Shown here piece by piece: positions 41,530 to 50,370 of a stretch of DNA of 64,000 nt. The stretch is from assembly GCF_001766415.1 (NCBI RefSeq), contig NZ_MKXO01000002.1:1-64000 (forward strand), in the 5' to 3' direction. Position numbers and translations under genes: made by a program. Numbering within the stretch: position 1 is the first letter of the stretch; each line of letters starts with the position of its first letter. The notes beneath the pieces are model-generated. The model was not told where the DNA came from. It saw only the letters and a program-made list of their open reading frames with translations, and searched no databases. The stretch is from Exiguobacterium aurantiacum (GTDB lineage Bacteria; Bacillota; Bacilli; Exiguobacteriales; Exiguobacteriaceae).

Positions 41530-43398
41530 TCATTCTGCCATTAACGCACATACTGCATTCGAATACGCTACCGGATCTTCAAGTGGCAATCCTTCGATGA
41601 GGAGTGCTTGCTGGTAAAGAAGATCGGTATATTGTTTCGCTTTCGCCTCGTCTTCCGTATAGACGCGTTGCAACGTCTGGAAGATGGCGTGGTCGGCGTT
41701 CACTTCGAGCACTTTTTCTGCTTTCATGCCGCCGCCGTTCGGCATCGTGTTCATGATCTTCTCCATCTCGATCGAGACGTCACCTGCGACCGTCAAGCAG
41801 ACCGGGTGCGACTTGAGACGAGTTGACGCGCGCACTTCTTTGACGCGATCGCCGAGCTCGGTCTTCATGAAGGCGAACAAGTCTTTATTGTCTTCATTGA
41901 GCGAATTCGCCGCCTCATCGTCGAGGCCGAGGTCACCGCTCGCGACCGACTTGAACTCTTTGTCTTCATATGACTGGAGCACTTTGATAGCGAATTCGTC
42001 GATTTCTTCTGTGAAGTAGAGGATCTCGAAGCCTTCTTCTTTCAAACGCTCCGTTTGCGGGAGAAGATCGATACGATGGATCGATTCGCCCGTCGCGTAA
42101 TAGATGTACTTCTGGTCCTCTTTCATACGCTTGACGTATTCTTTCAGCGAGACGAGCTTTTTCTCGTTCGACGAGTGGAACAAGAGCAAGTCCTTCAACT
42201 CATCCTTCGCGGCGCCGAACTGGTCGTAGACGCCGAACTTGATTTGGCGGCCGAACGCGTCGAAGAACTTCTCGTAGTCCTCGCGCTCATTCTGAAGCAT
42301 CTTCTCGAGCATGCCTTTAATTTTCGACTTGACGTTCTTAGCGATGACGCGCAGTTGGCGGTCCTGCTGCAACATCTCCCGGGAAATGTTGAGCGATAGG
42401 TCTTCCGAGTCGACCATCCCTTTGACGAAACCGAAGTAGTCCGGCAATAAGTCAGGCGATTTCTCCATGATCAAGACGCCGTTCGAGTAGAGCTCGAGCC
42501 CTTTCTCGAACTCTTTCGTGTAGTAGTCGTACGGGACCGTCGATGGGATATAGAGGATCGACTGATAGCGGATCGAACCGTCGACGTTCAAGTGGAGATG
42601 TTTGAGCGGCTCGTCGAAACCGTAGCGCTTCTCGTGGTAGAACGCCGTGTAGTCCTCGTCCGTCAGTTCGTTCTTCCGCTTGCGCCAAATCGGGACCATA
42701 CTGTTGATCGTCTCTTCTTCGACATAGTCCTCGAATTCTTCCGAGTCGTCTTTTGGACGGTGTTTCGTCACGTCGAGTTTGATCGGGTAGCGGATGAAGT
42801 CCGAATGCTTCTTGATGAGCGAGCGGACCTCATATTCCTCTAAGAATGAAGAATACGTATCGTCTTCGGTGTCGGCTTTCAAGTGCAGGACGATCTCGGT
42901 TCCGATCTCTTGTTTAGACGTCGGCTCAATCGTATAGCCGTCGATGCCGTCTGACTCCCAAAGATATCCTTGGTCACTGTCGACGGAACGGGTCCGGACC
43001 GTCACACGGTCGGCGACCATGAACGCCGAGTAGAAACCGACGCCGAATTGACCGATCAAGCTGTGGTCTTCTTCCATCTTCGTCGCCTGCTTCATCGCGA
43101 GCGAACCGCTCTTGGCGATGATCCCGAGGTTCGATTCGAGTTCGTCTTCCGTCATCCCGATCCCGGTGTCACGGATTGTGACCGTGCGTGCGTCTTTGTC
43201 GAGTTCGACTTTGACGAAATAATCGTCCTTGTTGAAGTCGATCGCCTCGTCCGAGAGGGCGCGGTAATACATCTTGTCGATGGCATCACTCGCGTTCGAG
43301 ATGAGCTCACGCAGGAAGATGTCCTTATGTGTATAGATTGAGTGGACCATCAACTCTAAAATTCGTTTCGATTCGGCTTGAAACTGTTTCTTTGTCAT
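41530..43398 (-). CDS. htpG: Hsp90-family chaperone HtpG
   Basis: A 622-residue dimeric ATP-dependent chaperone. The GHKL nucleotide site is intact: [40 protein letters not shown] and GTEIVLHLK. Middle and C-terminal domains have the family length. The ATG at 43398 is preceded by a moderate GGAGAACGGTC site. Transcription begins from a near-consensus promoter whose start point overlaps a CIRCE element (43424-43450), implying repression by HrcA. This is unlike B. subtilis, where htpG is outside the HrcA regulon. Confidence 0.95.
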   Translation of the reverse strand: MTKKQFQAESKRILELMVHSIYTHKDIFLRELISNASDAIDKMYYRALSDEAIDFNKDDYFVKVELDKDARTVTIRDTGIGMTEDELESNLGIIAKSGSLAMKQATKMEEDHSLIGQFGVGFYSAFMVADRVTVRTRSVDSDQGYLWESDGIDGYTIEPTSKQEIGTEIVLHLKADTEDDTYSSFLEEYEVRSLIKKHSDFIRYPIKLDVTKHRPKDDSEEFEDYVEEETINSMVPIWRKRKNELTDEDYTAFYHEKRYGFDEPLKHLHLNVDGSIRYQSILYIPSTVPYDYYTKEFEKGLELYSNGVLIMEKSPDLLPDYFGFVKGMVDSEDLSLNISREMLQQDRQLRVIAKNVKSKIKGMLEKMLQNEREDYEKFFDAFGRQIKFGVYDQFGAAKDELKDLLLFHSSNEKKLVSLKEYVKRMKEDQKYIYYATGESIHRIDLLPQTERLKEEGFEILYFTEEIDEFAIKVLQSYEDKEFKSVASGDLGLDDEAANSLNEDNKDLFAFMKTELGDRVKEVRASTRLKSHPVCLTVAGDVSIEMEKIMNTMPNGGGMKAEKVLEVNADHAIFQTLQRVYTEDEAKAKQYTDLLYQQALLIEGLPLEDPVAYSNAVCALMAE

Positions 43399-43423
43399 GA
43401 CCGTTCTCCTTTGTCGTTCGATT

Positions 43424-43450
43424 TTGGCACTCTGTATATAAGAGTGCTAA
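43424..43450. promoter_or_regulatory. CIRCE element (HrcA operator) in front of htpG
   Basis: TTGGCACTC-N9-GAGTGCTAA matches the CIRCE consensus TTAGCACTC-N9-GAGTGCTAA at 17 of 18 arm positions with the exact 9-bp spacer. It lies between the -10 hexamer and the start codon. Confidence 0.88.
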
Positions 43451-43458
43451 CACTCTTC

Positions 43459-43486
43459 ATTATCCTAATTTTTGGAGAGATGTCAA
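43459..43486 (-). promoter_or_regulatory. Sigma-A promoter of htpG
   Basis: Minus strand: TTGACA (43486-43481), 16-bp spacer, GATAAT (43464-43459). The CIRCE element starts 8 bp downstream, the usual arrangement for HrcA-repressed heat shock genes. Confidence 0.8.
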
Positions 43487-43505
43487 GGCGGATGAAAACA
43501 AAAGA

Positions 43506-43534
43506 TTGACGACGAAGCATCATTCGAGTATTGT
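43506..43534 (+). promoter_or_regulatory. Promoter of a candidate small RNA
   Basis: TTGACG (43506-43511), 17-bp spacer, TATTGT (43529-43534). Divergent from the htpG promoter. Transcription would begin near 43541. Confidence 0.4.
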
Positions 43535-43540
43535 TGAGTA

Positions 43541-43659
43541 CATGCGATGAGCTGGTCTATGTAAGACGGCGGACATTCCTTCGGGAGCACGTTGTGGAGC
43601 GTGGTTCGACGCGGTAGACTTTTCGAGAGCACCTCTTTAGAGAGGTGCTCATTTTTTTT
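43541..43659 (+). ncRNA. Candidate structured small RNA (unnamed)
   Basis: A 119-nt segment between htpG and the TetR gene has its own promoter (43506-43534) and a perfect terminator (43627-43659) on the plus strand, but no open frame worth calling (the only ATGs close within five codons). Internal pairing is plausible: GTCTAT near 43555 with GTAGAC near 43613, enclosing several small stems. I do not recognise the family. The + strand terminator cannot belong to any neighbouring gene, because both neighbours are on the minus strand; that is the main support. Confidence 0.4.
43627..43659 (+). terminator. Terminator of the candidate small RNA
   Basis: A perfect 10-bp stem (43627-43636 with 43641-43650) with a TTAG loop, followed by A and eight T residues. 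Confidence 0.85.
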
Positions 43660-43670
43660 GCCTAAACATC

Positions 43671-43698
43671 AAGCCCCTTCAACTGCGAAGGGGCTTTT
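43671..43698. terminator. Terminator of the TetR-family gene
   Basis: AAGCCCCTTC pairs with GAAGGGGCTT around a 6-nt loop, adjacent to the tetR stop codon; usable in both directions. Confidence 0.75.
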
Positions 43699-43699
43699 G

Positions 43700-44326
43700 T
43701 CATGCCCGCACGTAAGCGAGCAGCATCTCTTTCAAGACACGTTGTTGGATCATTGGGTCGATATCTTTCTCTAAATAGCTGATGTGCGACTTCAAGATGA
43801 TGTTGTTGCCGAACGTGCCGAACGCGTTGATGACGGTGATGACCGTCTCTTTCACGTCGATATCGTGACGGAACGACCCGTCCGTCCGCCCGTCTTGGAT
43901 GAGCGGCTCGAGCGTCGCCATGATTTGGCGCTGCAGTTCGATATAGCCGTCGATTCCCGGCAGCGGGGAGGCGACGAACGAGGCGTAGCTCTCGAACGCC
44001 TCACGGAATCGGGAGTGGCTCGTCTGACGCAGCTGTTGCCCAAGCAAATAATCGAGTATCGCTTCTAGTCTTGAGTAGGCGTCTCCGGGACGCGCCGTCA
44101 ATTCCTTGAAGACGTGCAACGTCGGCGTCAAGTTATGGACGGCGGCCGCAACGATCAGTTGGTCTTTTTTCGGGAAATAGCGGAACAGCGTCGCCACCCC
44201 GATGTTTGCAGCGTCGGCGATGTCCTGCATTTGGACGCGCTCAAACCCGTCTTTCAAAAAAAGTGTCTCAGCTTGATCGATGATGTGATTCAAGCGATCT
44301 TCTTTATTTTGTTGTCGTTTGTTCAT
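43700..44326 (-). CDS. TetR/AcrR family transcriptional regulator
   Basis: A 208-residue repressor. The HTH is in residues 20-50 (VQMQDIADAANIGVATLFRYF) with the recognition helix VATLFRYFPKK; the ligand-binding domain follows. RBS AGAGGTGATTAG before the ATG. It is divergent from an SDR oxidoreductase gene, and a 23-bp palindrome (44405-44427) lies between them, so it likely represses the SDR gene and itself. Inducer unknown. Confidence 0.9.
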   Translation of the reverse strand: MNKRQQNKEDRLNHIIDQAETLFLKDGFERVQMQDIADAANIGVATLFRYFPKKDQLIVAAAVHNLTPTLHVFKELTARPGDAYSRLEAILDYLLGQQLRQTSHSRFREAFESYASFVASPLPGIDGYIELQRQIMATLEPLIQDGRTDGSFRHDIDVKETVITVINAFGTFGNNIILKSHISYLEKDIDPMIQQRVLKEMLLAYVRA

Positions 44327-44404
44327 CTAATCACCTCTTTGTTGTCTCGTCATTATAACGTGTTCAGGCAGTTTCGTTGAGAATCAAATGTGCCTCGTCT
44401 ATTA

Positions 44405-44427
44405 TTACGATAGTTAGACTATCATAA
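44405..44427. promoter_or_regulatory. Palindromic operator between tetR and SDR genes
   Basis: TTACGATAGT-TAG-ACTATCATAA: 10-bp arms with one mismatch. It is centred 32 bp before the SDR start codon, where binding of the divergent TetR protein would control both promoters. Confidence 0.7.
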
Positions 44428-44448
44428 TTTAAGAATGGAGAGAATTTA

Positions 44449-45198
44449 ATGCGATTAAAGGGGAAAGTTGCGGTCATCACAGGTGCAGGCAGTGGGATGG
44501 GAGAAGCGACGGCGAAATTGTTCGCAAAAGAAGGGGCGACGGTCGTCGCGACCGACATCAATCTTGAAGCAGTAACGAGCGTTGTCGAGGCGATTCGAGC
44601 GCAGGACGGGGAGGCGCTGTCGATTCAACACGATGTGACATCACGTACAGATTGGGAGAAGGTTTACGCAGAAGTCCAAGCAACGTGCGGCAAGCTCGAC
44701 ATTCTCGTCAACAACGCTGGCATCGCGCTCGCTAAACCATTTTTACAGCAAACAGAAGACGACTGGGCGCGGACGTATCGCATCAACATCGATGGCGTCA
44801 TGCTCGGAACGCAATATGCGATCCCGCTCATGGAGAAAAATTCCGGCGGCTCGATCGTCAACATTTCATCAATTTCGGCGTTGACCGGTATGGCCGGAGC
44901 AGGAGCGTATACAGCATCGAAAGGTGCGGTCCGCTCGCTCACGAAAGCAGCAGCCGTCGATTACGGCAAACAAAACATTCGCGTCAACTCGGTCCACCCG
45001 GGCTATATCGTCACGCCGATGAGCGCGCCGCACATGGAGCATCCGGACTATAAACAGCATTTCTTGAATCAAGTCGCCTTGCCGAATTTAGGGACGGCAC
45101 ATGAGGTGGCGGCAGCCGTCTTGTTCCTCGCGTCAGACGAGGCGAACCATATCACCGGCATCGAACTACCGGTCGACGGGGGCGTCACGGCTAAATAA
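44449..45198 (+). CDS. SDR family NAD(P)-dependent oxidoreductase
   Basis: A 249-residue classical short-chain dehydrogenase. Cofactor motif TGAGSGMG (residues 11-18), NNAG, catalytic serine in SIVNISSIS, Y-x-x-x-K in AYTASKGAV (about 152-156), and the family C-terminus GIELPVDGGVTAK. It probably acts on a hydroxy/keto substrate (the closest likeness is to 3-alpha-hydroxysteroid or glucose dehydrogenase-like SDRs). Controlled by the divergent TetR regulator via the operator at 44405-44427. Confidence 0.92.
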   Translation: MRLKGKVAVITGAGSGMGEATAKLFAKEGATVVATDINLEAVTSVVEAIRAQDGEALSIQHDVTSRTDWEKVYAEVQATCGKLDILVNNAGIALAKPFLQQTEDDWARTYRINIDGVMLGTQYAIPLMEKNSGGSIVNISSISALTGMAGAGAYTASKGAVRSLTKAAAVDYGKQNIRVNSVHPGYIVTPMSAPHMEHPDYKQHFLNQVALPNLGTAHEVAAAVLFLASDEANHITGIELPVDGGVTAK

Positions 45199-45230
45199 AA
45201 GTAGGGTCTCATCTGAGGCCCTACTTTTTC
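45198..45230. terminator. Bidirectional terminator after the SDR gene
   Basis: AAAGTAGGGTCTCA (45198-45211) pairs with TGAGGCCCTACTTT (45214-45227), T-run following. Shared with the convergent membrane protein gene. Confidence 0.8.
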
Positions 45231-45231
45231 G

Positions 45232-45558
45232 CTACTCCAAAATCCCAACGAGTTCCATGACGAGCAGGACGAACAATCCTGAACCGAGGACGGCGGCGAA
45301 GAAGACGAGGACGGCGTACTCTTTTTGTTTCAAGATGGCCCACCAGCCGGTCACGAACGCCCCGAGTCCGAGTACGAAGAACGTGGTCATGTAGCTAAGT
45401 CGAAGCATGTGTGCGGCGTTGTCGCTCCAAAGCGTTGACGTGAACGTCGTGTCGAAGTTGTCGAGCAACAAGAACGGCACGTACATGGCGAGGAACAAGC
45501 CAATGAGAATGATCGACCACTTGCCGACCGAGGTGCGGGGGAACAAGGCGCCATTCAT
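45232..45558 (-). CDS. Small membrane protein (paralogue of the gene at 49904-50215)
   Basis: A 108-residue protein with three hydrophobic segments (about 13-31, 53-72, 78-104). The core GKWSIILIGLF, the LGAFVTGWWAILKQKEY loop and the final GLFVLLVMEL block are shared with the 103-residue protein at 49904-50215, which marks them as paralogues. The ATG at 45558 has AAAAGAGGTG upstream. Function unknown. A GGGAAT motif upstream (45605-45610 on the minus strand) resembles a sigma-B -10, but no matching -35 is seen. Confidence 0.75.
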   Translation of the reverse strand: MNGALFPRTSVGKWSIILIGLFLAMYVPFLLLDNFDTTFTSTLWSDNAAHMLRLSYMTTFFVLGLGAFVTGWWAILKQKEYAVLVFFAAVLGSGLFVLLVMELVGILE

Positions 45559-45695
45559 GACGATTCACCTCTTTTCCGTTACAAAATCATCTGTATAGAA
45601 CTATTCCCGTTTTGGTGAACGTTTGACTATTTTTCGCCTAAACGACATGAGATCGTCGGAACTAGAGAAACGATTGTCTTTCTCTATGAACGCTA

Positions 45696-45725
45696 ACAAG
45701 CCCAGACAAAAGCGTCTGGGCTTGT
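45696..45725 (-). terminator. Terminator of the rluF-like gene
   Basis: ACAAGCCCAGAC pairs with GTCTGGGCTTGT around a 6-nt loop adjacent to the stop codon. Confidence 0.75.
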
Positions 45726-45726
45726 T

Positions 45727-46437
45727 TCAGTACCATTCTTTCGGTTCGTAATTCAATTCGCGGAACAACTGCTCGCGCTCTTTTTTCGACAGGTCGCGCC
45801 ATTGTCCGGGCGGGAGCTTGCCAAGCGTGATGTTCATGACGCGCACGCGTTGAAGGCGGTATACCTCGTAACCGAGCGTCTCACACATACGGCGGATCTG
45901 GCGGTTGAGTCCTTGCGTCAATGTGATGTTGAAGTCGAACTTCGACAGCGGATGGACTTTACACGGTAACGTCTTTTGACCGAGGATTTTGACGCCGGCT
46001 TCCATCTGTTCGACGAACTCTGGTGTGATCGGCTTGTCGACCGAGACGATGTATTCCTTCTCGTGCTCGCCCTCAGCGCGAAGAATTTCGTTGACGATAT
46101 CGCCGTCGTTCGTCATCAAGATGAGCCCTTCCGAGTCTTTGTCGAGCCGGCCGATGTTGAAGATGCGGAGCGGGTGGTTGACGAGGTCGACGAGGTTGCC
46201 TTTGACTTTCTTCTCCGTCGTGCTCGTGACGCCGACCGGTTTATGGACAGCGATGTAGACGTTGTTGCGGGCGACGCGGGCGGCCGAACCGTTGACGAGT
46301 ACTTCGTCACCCGGGTTTATTTGGTCCCCAATTTTCGCTTTCTTCCCGTTGATCGTGACCCGTCCTTCTTCGACGAGACGATCGGCTTGGCGGCGGGACG
46401 CCTTGCCGGATTCACTAATAAATTTGTTAATACGCAT
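45727..46437 (-). CDS. rluF: 23S rRNA pseudouridine synthase, RluF type
   Basis: A 236-residue enzyme of the RsuA/RluB/RluE/RluF group. An N-terminal S4 RNA-binding domain (RINKFISESGKASRRQADRL) precedes the catalytic part with GRLDKDSEGLILMTNDG (catalytic Asp at about residue 98), then QGLNRQIRRMCETLGYEV. RluF modifies U2604 of 23S rRNA in E. coli. The ATG at 46437 has AAGGACGTG upstream. Which subgroup it belongs to (RluF versus RluB) is by likeness. Confidence 0.88.
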   Translation of the reverse strand: MRINKFISESGKASRRQADRLVEEGRVTINGKKAKIGDQINPGDEVLVNGSAARVARNNVYIAVHKPVGVTSTTEKKVKGNLVDLVNHPLRIFNIGRLDKDSEGLILMTNDGDIVNEILRAEGEHEKEYIVSVDKPITPEFVEQMEAGVKILGQKTLPCKVHPLSKFDFNITLTQGLNRQIRRMCETLGYEVYRLQRVRVMNITLGKLPPGQWRDLSKKEREQLFRELNYEPKEWY

Positions 46438-46496
46438 GGTTACACGTCCTTATGAAATGATACTTCACTATACCGCATTTAGAGGGGGGATCACAA

Positions 46497-47144
46497 TTAC
46501 TGTCCGCTAGGAGGAAGGACGCGGGTGATGCTGCCCCAAAAGTTGAACTCGTTGAAGTCGATATAACGGATATTCTGTGAGCGATTGTCGAGCACCTCGA
46601 GCAAGACGACGTCCGGGAAGCCGGGCTTTTTAAAGATCATATAGCCGATTCCCGTAACGGAATGATTTTTATAAAATCCGTTCGCCATGTTCAAAATGAA
46701 CGGTCGACCGGCGGCCAGTTCCCGTTCGAACGTAGACCACTTCCATAAATAGCGGGAACTCCCGTGCCCAGCATAGCCATAACGGGACCAGAGTTTTGTG
46801 ATGATCACACTGATTCGTGTCGGCGGTGTCCCTTTCTCGTCTTTGAACTGATGGGCGAGGGCGATCTCGCGCGCGTCTTGTTGGAGTTGAAACACGTCGT
46901 CAGGGATGTTGGGATAGCCGTGGTCATGGTAATAACGGAAAATGGCCGTCATCGATGTGAGGGTACAATTATTCTTCCCACCGTTGAACGCTTTTTGAAG
47001 CAACGCCGGGACCCCGTCGACCCGTTGCTTAGATTTCACCGTCCAATGTCCATGATAGCGGTCGTTCACATACGCTTCCGGGTCGATGATGCCGGCATAG
47101 CTTTTTTTCGCAATCTCGAGCTGTCCGGCGTAATGATGTTCCAT
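46497..47144 (-). CDS. C39-like cysteine peptidase-fold protein
   Basis: A 215-residue protein with a possible papain-like triad: C60 (NNCTLTS), H161 (HSVTGIGY) and D186 (VLDN). The order C-H-D, the N-C-T-L-x-S helix start and the H-S-V-x-G-I-G-Y strand are those of C39-like peptidases. No signal peptide and no ABC transporter domain are present, so a cytoplasmic or non-bacteriocin role is likely. The ATG at 47144 with GGGAGGGG upstream is chosen over an earlier one at 47168. Confidence 0.65.
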   Translation of the reverse strand: MEHHYAGQLEIAKKSYAGIIDPEAYVNDRYHGHWTVKSKQRVDGVPALLQKAFNGGKNNCTLTSMTAIFRYYHDHGYPNIPDDVFQLQQDAREIALAHQFKDEKGTPPTRISVIITKLWSRYGYAGHGSSRYLWKWSTFERELAAGRPFILNMANGFYKNHSVTGIGYMIFKKPGFPDVVLLEVLDNRSQNIRYIDFNEFNFWGSITRVLPPSGQ

Positions 47145-47177
47145 GGCGCACCCCTCCCTTTTCTCCATTATACAAAC

Positions 47178-47213
47178 AACGCCTCTTCCCAGGGAAATAT
47201 GAGAAGAGGCGTT
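47178..47213 (-). terminator. Terminator of the yjiH gene
   Basis: AACGCCTCTTC (47178-47188) pairs with GAAGAGGCGTT (47203-47213) around a 14-nt loop next to the yjiH stop codon. Confidence 0.7.
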
Positions 47214-47219
47214 CTGTCG

Positions 47220-48596
47220 TCAAAAGACCAAGTGGGCGATCCCGACGACGATCGGGAGCGTGATGAACGTCCGGAGCAAGAAGATGAGGACGAGGTCGAA
47301 GAATGAAATCGGAAGTTTCGACCCGAGGAGCAGTCCCCCGACTTCCGACATGAAGATGAGCTGCGTGACCGATACAGTGGCGATGATGAACCGTGTCATC
47401 TCGCTCTCGATACCGCTGCCGAGCACGGCTGGCAAGAACATGTCGGCGAAACCGACGACCATCGTCTGAGCGGCGGCTTCCGCCTCCGGCACTTGCAACA
47501 GCATCAAAATCGGTTCAAACGGTTTACCGAGAATCGTAAATAGCGGGGTGTACTCAGCAGTGATGAGCGCGATCGTCCCGACGGCCATGACGATCGGCAA
47601 AATACCGAGCCACATGTCGAGCACGTTTTGGAAACCGTCTTTCAACGTGGCAACGAAGCTCTTGCTTGAGCGTGACTTGAGCAACGCTTGACGGAGTGCC
47701 CATTTCGGCATCGAGACGTTGGCCGGTACCGGCTCTTCCGGTTTTAGTTCGGTCTCTTCATATGGGGTGTCGGCTTTTTTCGACAACGGATAAATCCGTG
47801 GCATGATGAGTGCTGCGACGATACCTGACACGACGATGGCGCCATAATATTGTAAGAAGTAAGCATCGAGCTCCATATACGACAAGATGACGATTGTGAA
47901 CGTGATCGAGACGACCGAGAACGTCGTGGCGATGACGGCGGCCTCTCGTTTTGTGTAGTAGCCGTTCTCATATTGTTTCGTCGTCAACAGAATCCCGATC
48001 GTCGCGTCACCGACCCAAGATGCGAGCGAGTCGAGCGAGGCCCGGCCCGGCAGTTTGAAGAGTGGGCGCATCACTTTGATGAGCATCGTCCCGACGAACT
48101 CGAGCAGTCCGAAGTTCAACAGGAGCGGTAGCAACATGCCGGCAAATAAGAACGTCGCGAACAAAATCGGAATCAAATCATACAGCAACAGGCCACCCGT
48201 AAACTCGGATGTGATCATCTCCGGCCCGATCACGAGCAACGTCATCACCCCGGCGATCAGACCGACGACCCGCATCCCGAACCAGAACGGTGTGACGTTG
48301 AACAGTGAATTGAAGTGTGGCCGCTCAAGGACGAACGCCGGTTTGGCTAGATATGTCCAAAGTGACCCGAGCACCGAGATGCCCATCATGATGACGGCGA
48401 GTGTCGGGACGACACCGCCGATCAAACCGATCAATTGGTTCGACAAGAAGGCGACCGGGATCGTGAATCCGTCATCGGTCGGAATCGGCACGATGAAAAA
48501 CATGAGTCCGATTAAAGATGGAATCAAAAACTTCAAAAAATCGTTGGACGTGAATGACGTCCCGTCTTGGCCAGGCTTGTTTGGTGTTTGATTCAT
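47220..48596 (-). CDS. yjiH: YjiH family membrane protein
   Basis: A 458-residue integral membrane protein with about ten hydrophobic segments and the nucleoside-transporter-like Gate motif (GDATIGILLTTKQYENGYYTKREAAVIATTF at about 185-215, shown here only by its key positions). The YjiH family is of unknown transport function. The ATG at 48596 with GGGGTAACT upstream gives MNQTPNKPG; the 13 codons before it lack a ribosome site. Monocistronic on the minus strand. Confidence 0.88.
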   Translation of the reverse strand: MNQTPNKPGQDGTSFTSNDFLKFLIPSLIGLMFFIVPIPTDDGFTIPVAFLSNQLIGLIGGVVPTLAVIMMGISVLGSLWTYLAKPAFVLERPHFNSLFNVTPFWFGMRVVGLIAGVMTLLVIGPEMITSEFTGGLLLYDLIPILFATFLFAGMLLPLLLNFGLLEFVGTMLIKVMRPLFKLPGRASLDSLASWVGDATIGILLTTKQYENGYYTKREAAVIATTFSVVSITFTIVILSYMELDAYFLQYYGAIVVSGIVAALIMPRIYPLSKKADTPYEETELKPEEPVPANVSMPKWALRQALLKSRSSKSFVATLKDGFQNVLDMWLGILPIVMAVGTIALITAEYTPLFTILGKPFEPILMLLQVPEAEAAAQTMVVGFADMFLPAVLGSGIESEMTRFIIATVSVTQLIFMSEVGGLLLGSKLPISFFDLVLIFLLRTFITLPIVVGIAHLVF

Positions 48597-48871
48597 GTTA
48601 GTTACCCCATTTCCCCGAAATAGTAGTTGGCGCATATCACCCGCATGTCCCCATCATGCGTTTCGTGATTTGCTATGAAAGAATCGCGTCTTCTCGTTCA
48701 TTATAAAGAAGGGGTTACGTGCCTAGCAACAATCCGTTGTAATTTTCTGAAAAAAGACAGCGTCACGATGAGCGGACTATTCGTATTGTCAAGTCGACTT
48801 TAGTATGATGACGGCGAGTCTTACAAATTCGAGATGTTCAACATATATACTATAAGGAGTGAATGATAACG

Positions 48872-49864
48872 ATGAGATTAAGCGTCCTCGATCAAGCGCC
48901 GGTGACGTCCGGACATACGTCAGAACATGCATTACAGAGCGCCGTCGAACTCGCCCAAGTGGCAGAAGAGCTAGGGTATTACCGGATGTGGATGGCTGAA
49001 CACCACGGTGGCATGTCGTTCGCGAGTTCGGCCCCGGAAGTCATCGCGGCCTATATCGCTGCGAAGACGGAACGAATTCGTCTCGGGTCGGGCGGCATCA
49101 TGATGATGCACTATTCGCCGCTCAAGATGGCCGAAGTGTTCAAGACGCTGAGCGCACTCGCACCAGGTCGAATCGACTTTGGGGTCGGCCGGGCCCCGGG
49201 TGGCGACGCCAACGCCATCTACGCGATGTCGCAAGGACAGAAGCCGATGATGGACGGACTATATGAGAAATTGCAGACGACACTCCAACTGATCAACGAT
49301 GAGACGCCGGAAGAACGGTGGTACAAAACGACGCCGGCCGCACCGACCGGGGTGACGCTCCCTGAGGCTTGGCTGCTCGGGTCAAGCGGCAACAGCGCCG
49401 TCCAAGCCGGCCGCATGGGCGTCGGCTACTCGTTCGCCCAATTTTTTAACGGGGAATTGAGCAAAGACACGCTCGACACGTACCGGCATCACTTCACACC
49501 GTCAGCGTTCATGGAGAAGCCTGAAATCAATGTCACGTATCTCGTGACGACGGCCGAAACGGAGGAAGAGGCGGAATATTTGGCGCGTCCGTCCGACTTG
49601 TCACGCCTATTCCTGATGAGAGGGCAGCTGCGTCAATTGCTCAGCCCGGAAGCGGCCAACGATTACCCGCTCACCGAAGTCGACAAGATCCACATCGCCA
49701 ACAACCGTGCCATCCATCTCGTCGGGACGCCAAAACAGATCGCGGCGAAATTGCAGGACGAGTCCGTGCAGTATGGCTTTGACGAGGCGATGATTTGCAG
49801 TATCCAACATACACAAGCACAGCGGTTGAACGTCTACCGTCTGCTCGCGAAAGAACTCCTCTAA
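48872..49864 (+). CDS. LLM class flavin-dependent oxidoreductase
   Basis: A 330-residue bacterial luciferase-like monooxygenase. MRLSVLDQAP start, WMAEHHGGMSFASSAPEV, IRLGSGGIMMMHYSPLKMAE and GVGRAPGG are the MsnO8/YwcH-like subgroup signatures. FMN is expected to be bound. Substrate unknown. Two ATGs (48863 and 48872) lie 3 and 12 nt after AGGAG; the second gives the family-typical start and is chosen. A weak TATGAT box lies upstream. Confidence 0.88.
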   Translation: MRLSVLDQAPVTSGHTSEHALQSAVELAQVAEELGYYRMWMAEHHGGMSFASSAPEVIAAYIAAKTERIRLGSGGIMMMHYSPLKMAEVFKTLSALAPGRIDFGVGRAPGGDANAIYAMSQGQKPMMDGLYEKLQTTLQLINDETPEERWYKTTPAAPTGVTLPEAWLLGSSGNSAVQAGRMGVGYSFAQFFNGELSKDTLDTYRHHFTPSAFMEKPEINVTYLVTTAETEEEAEYLARPSDLSRLFLMRGQLRQLLSPEAANDYPLTEVDKIHIANNRAIHLVGTPKQIAAKLQDESVQYGFDEAMICSIQHTQAQRLNVYRLLAKELL

Positions 49865-49866
49865 CG

Positions 49867-49900
49867 AAACGCTCCTTCTCATATCGGGAAGGAGCGTTTT
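49867..49900. terminator. Bidirectional terminator
   Basis: AAACGCTCCTTC (49867-49878) pairs with GAAGGAGCGTTT (49888-49899) between convergent genes. Confidence 0.85.
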
Positions 49901-49903
49901 AGA

Positions 49904-50215
49904 TTAGCGGAACAGTTGCATAAGCACGAACAAGGCGACGAGTCCGCCGAGAGAGACAGTAAAGAAGACGGCGACCGAGCGTTCGTGGTTGCGGAGGATG
50001 GTGTATAGACCGACGACGAACGCACCGAGGGCAGCGGCGATGGCTGACATCGAGAAGACGACACCCCATGTGTTATCGAACAAGGTGTCGAAGTTGAACG
50101 GTTGACCCGACTGGACGATGAGAGCAGAGACGACTAAGAGCAGAAACACGGCGAGCAACAGGACAACGGACCATTTCCCTGGTCGCGTCTGTGGATAGAC
50201 GTTCCGACTGAGCAT
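49904..50215 (-). CDS. Small membrane protein (paralogue of the gene at 45232-45558)
   Basis: A 103-residue protein with three hydrophobic segments (about 16-34, 48-70, 80-100). It shares the GKWSVVLLLAVF start, the GAFVVGLYTIL loop and the charged NHERS hinge before the last helix with the other copy. ATG at 50215 after GTGAGGTGAACC. A perfect sigma-B-like GGGTAT lies about 48 bp upstream on the minus strand, without an acceptable -35 partner. Confidence 0.75.
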   Translation of the reverse strand: MLSRNVYPQTRPGKWSVVLLLAVFLLLVVSALIVQSGQPFNFDTLFDNTWGVVFSMSAIAAALGAFVVGLYTILRNHERSVAVFFTVSLGGLVALFVLMQLFR

Positions 50216-50370
50216 GACGGTTCACCTCACTTTTCATCTAAACTCATTTACCTATACCCGATTTTTTTAGCTATTTCCAAAAATACTTTCCCTTTTTTTG
50301 AACGGTTTTATGAACAAGTCGGCGTAAAAGTTCTAAACTAAAGGAAATGGAGATTGTATGGAGGTAAAGT

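Noticed and set aside
49867-50370. Sigma-B promoters for the two small membrane protein genes
   Set aside because: GGGTAT and GGGAAT motifs are present, but no GTTTAA-like -35 lies at suitable spacing.
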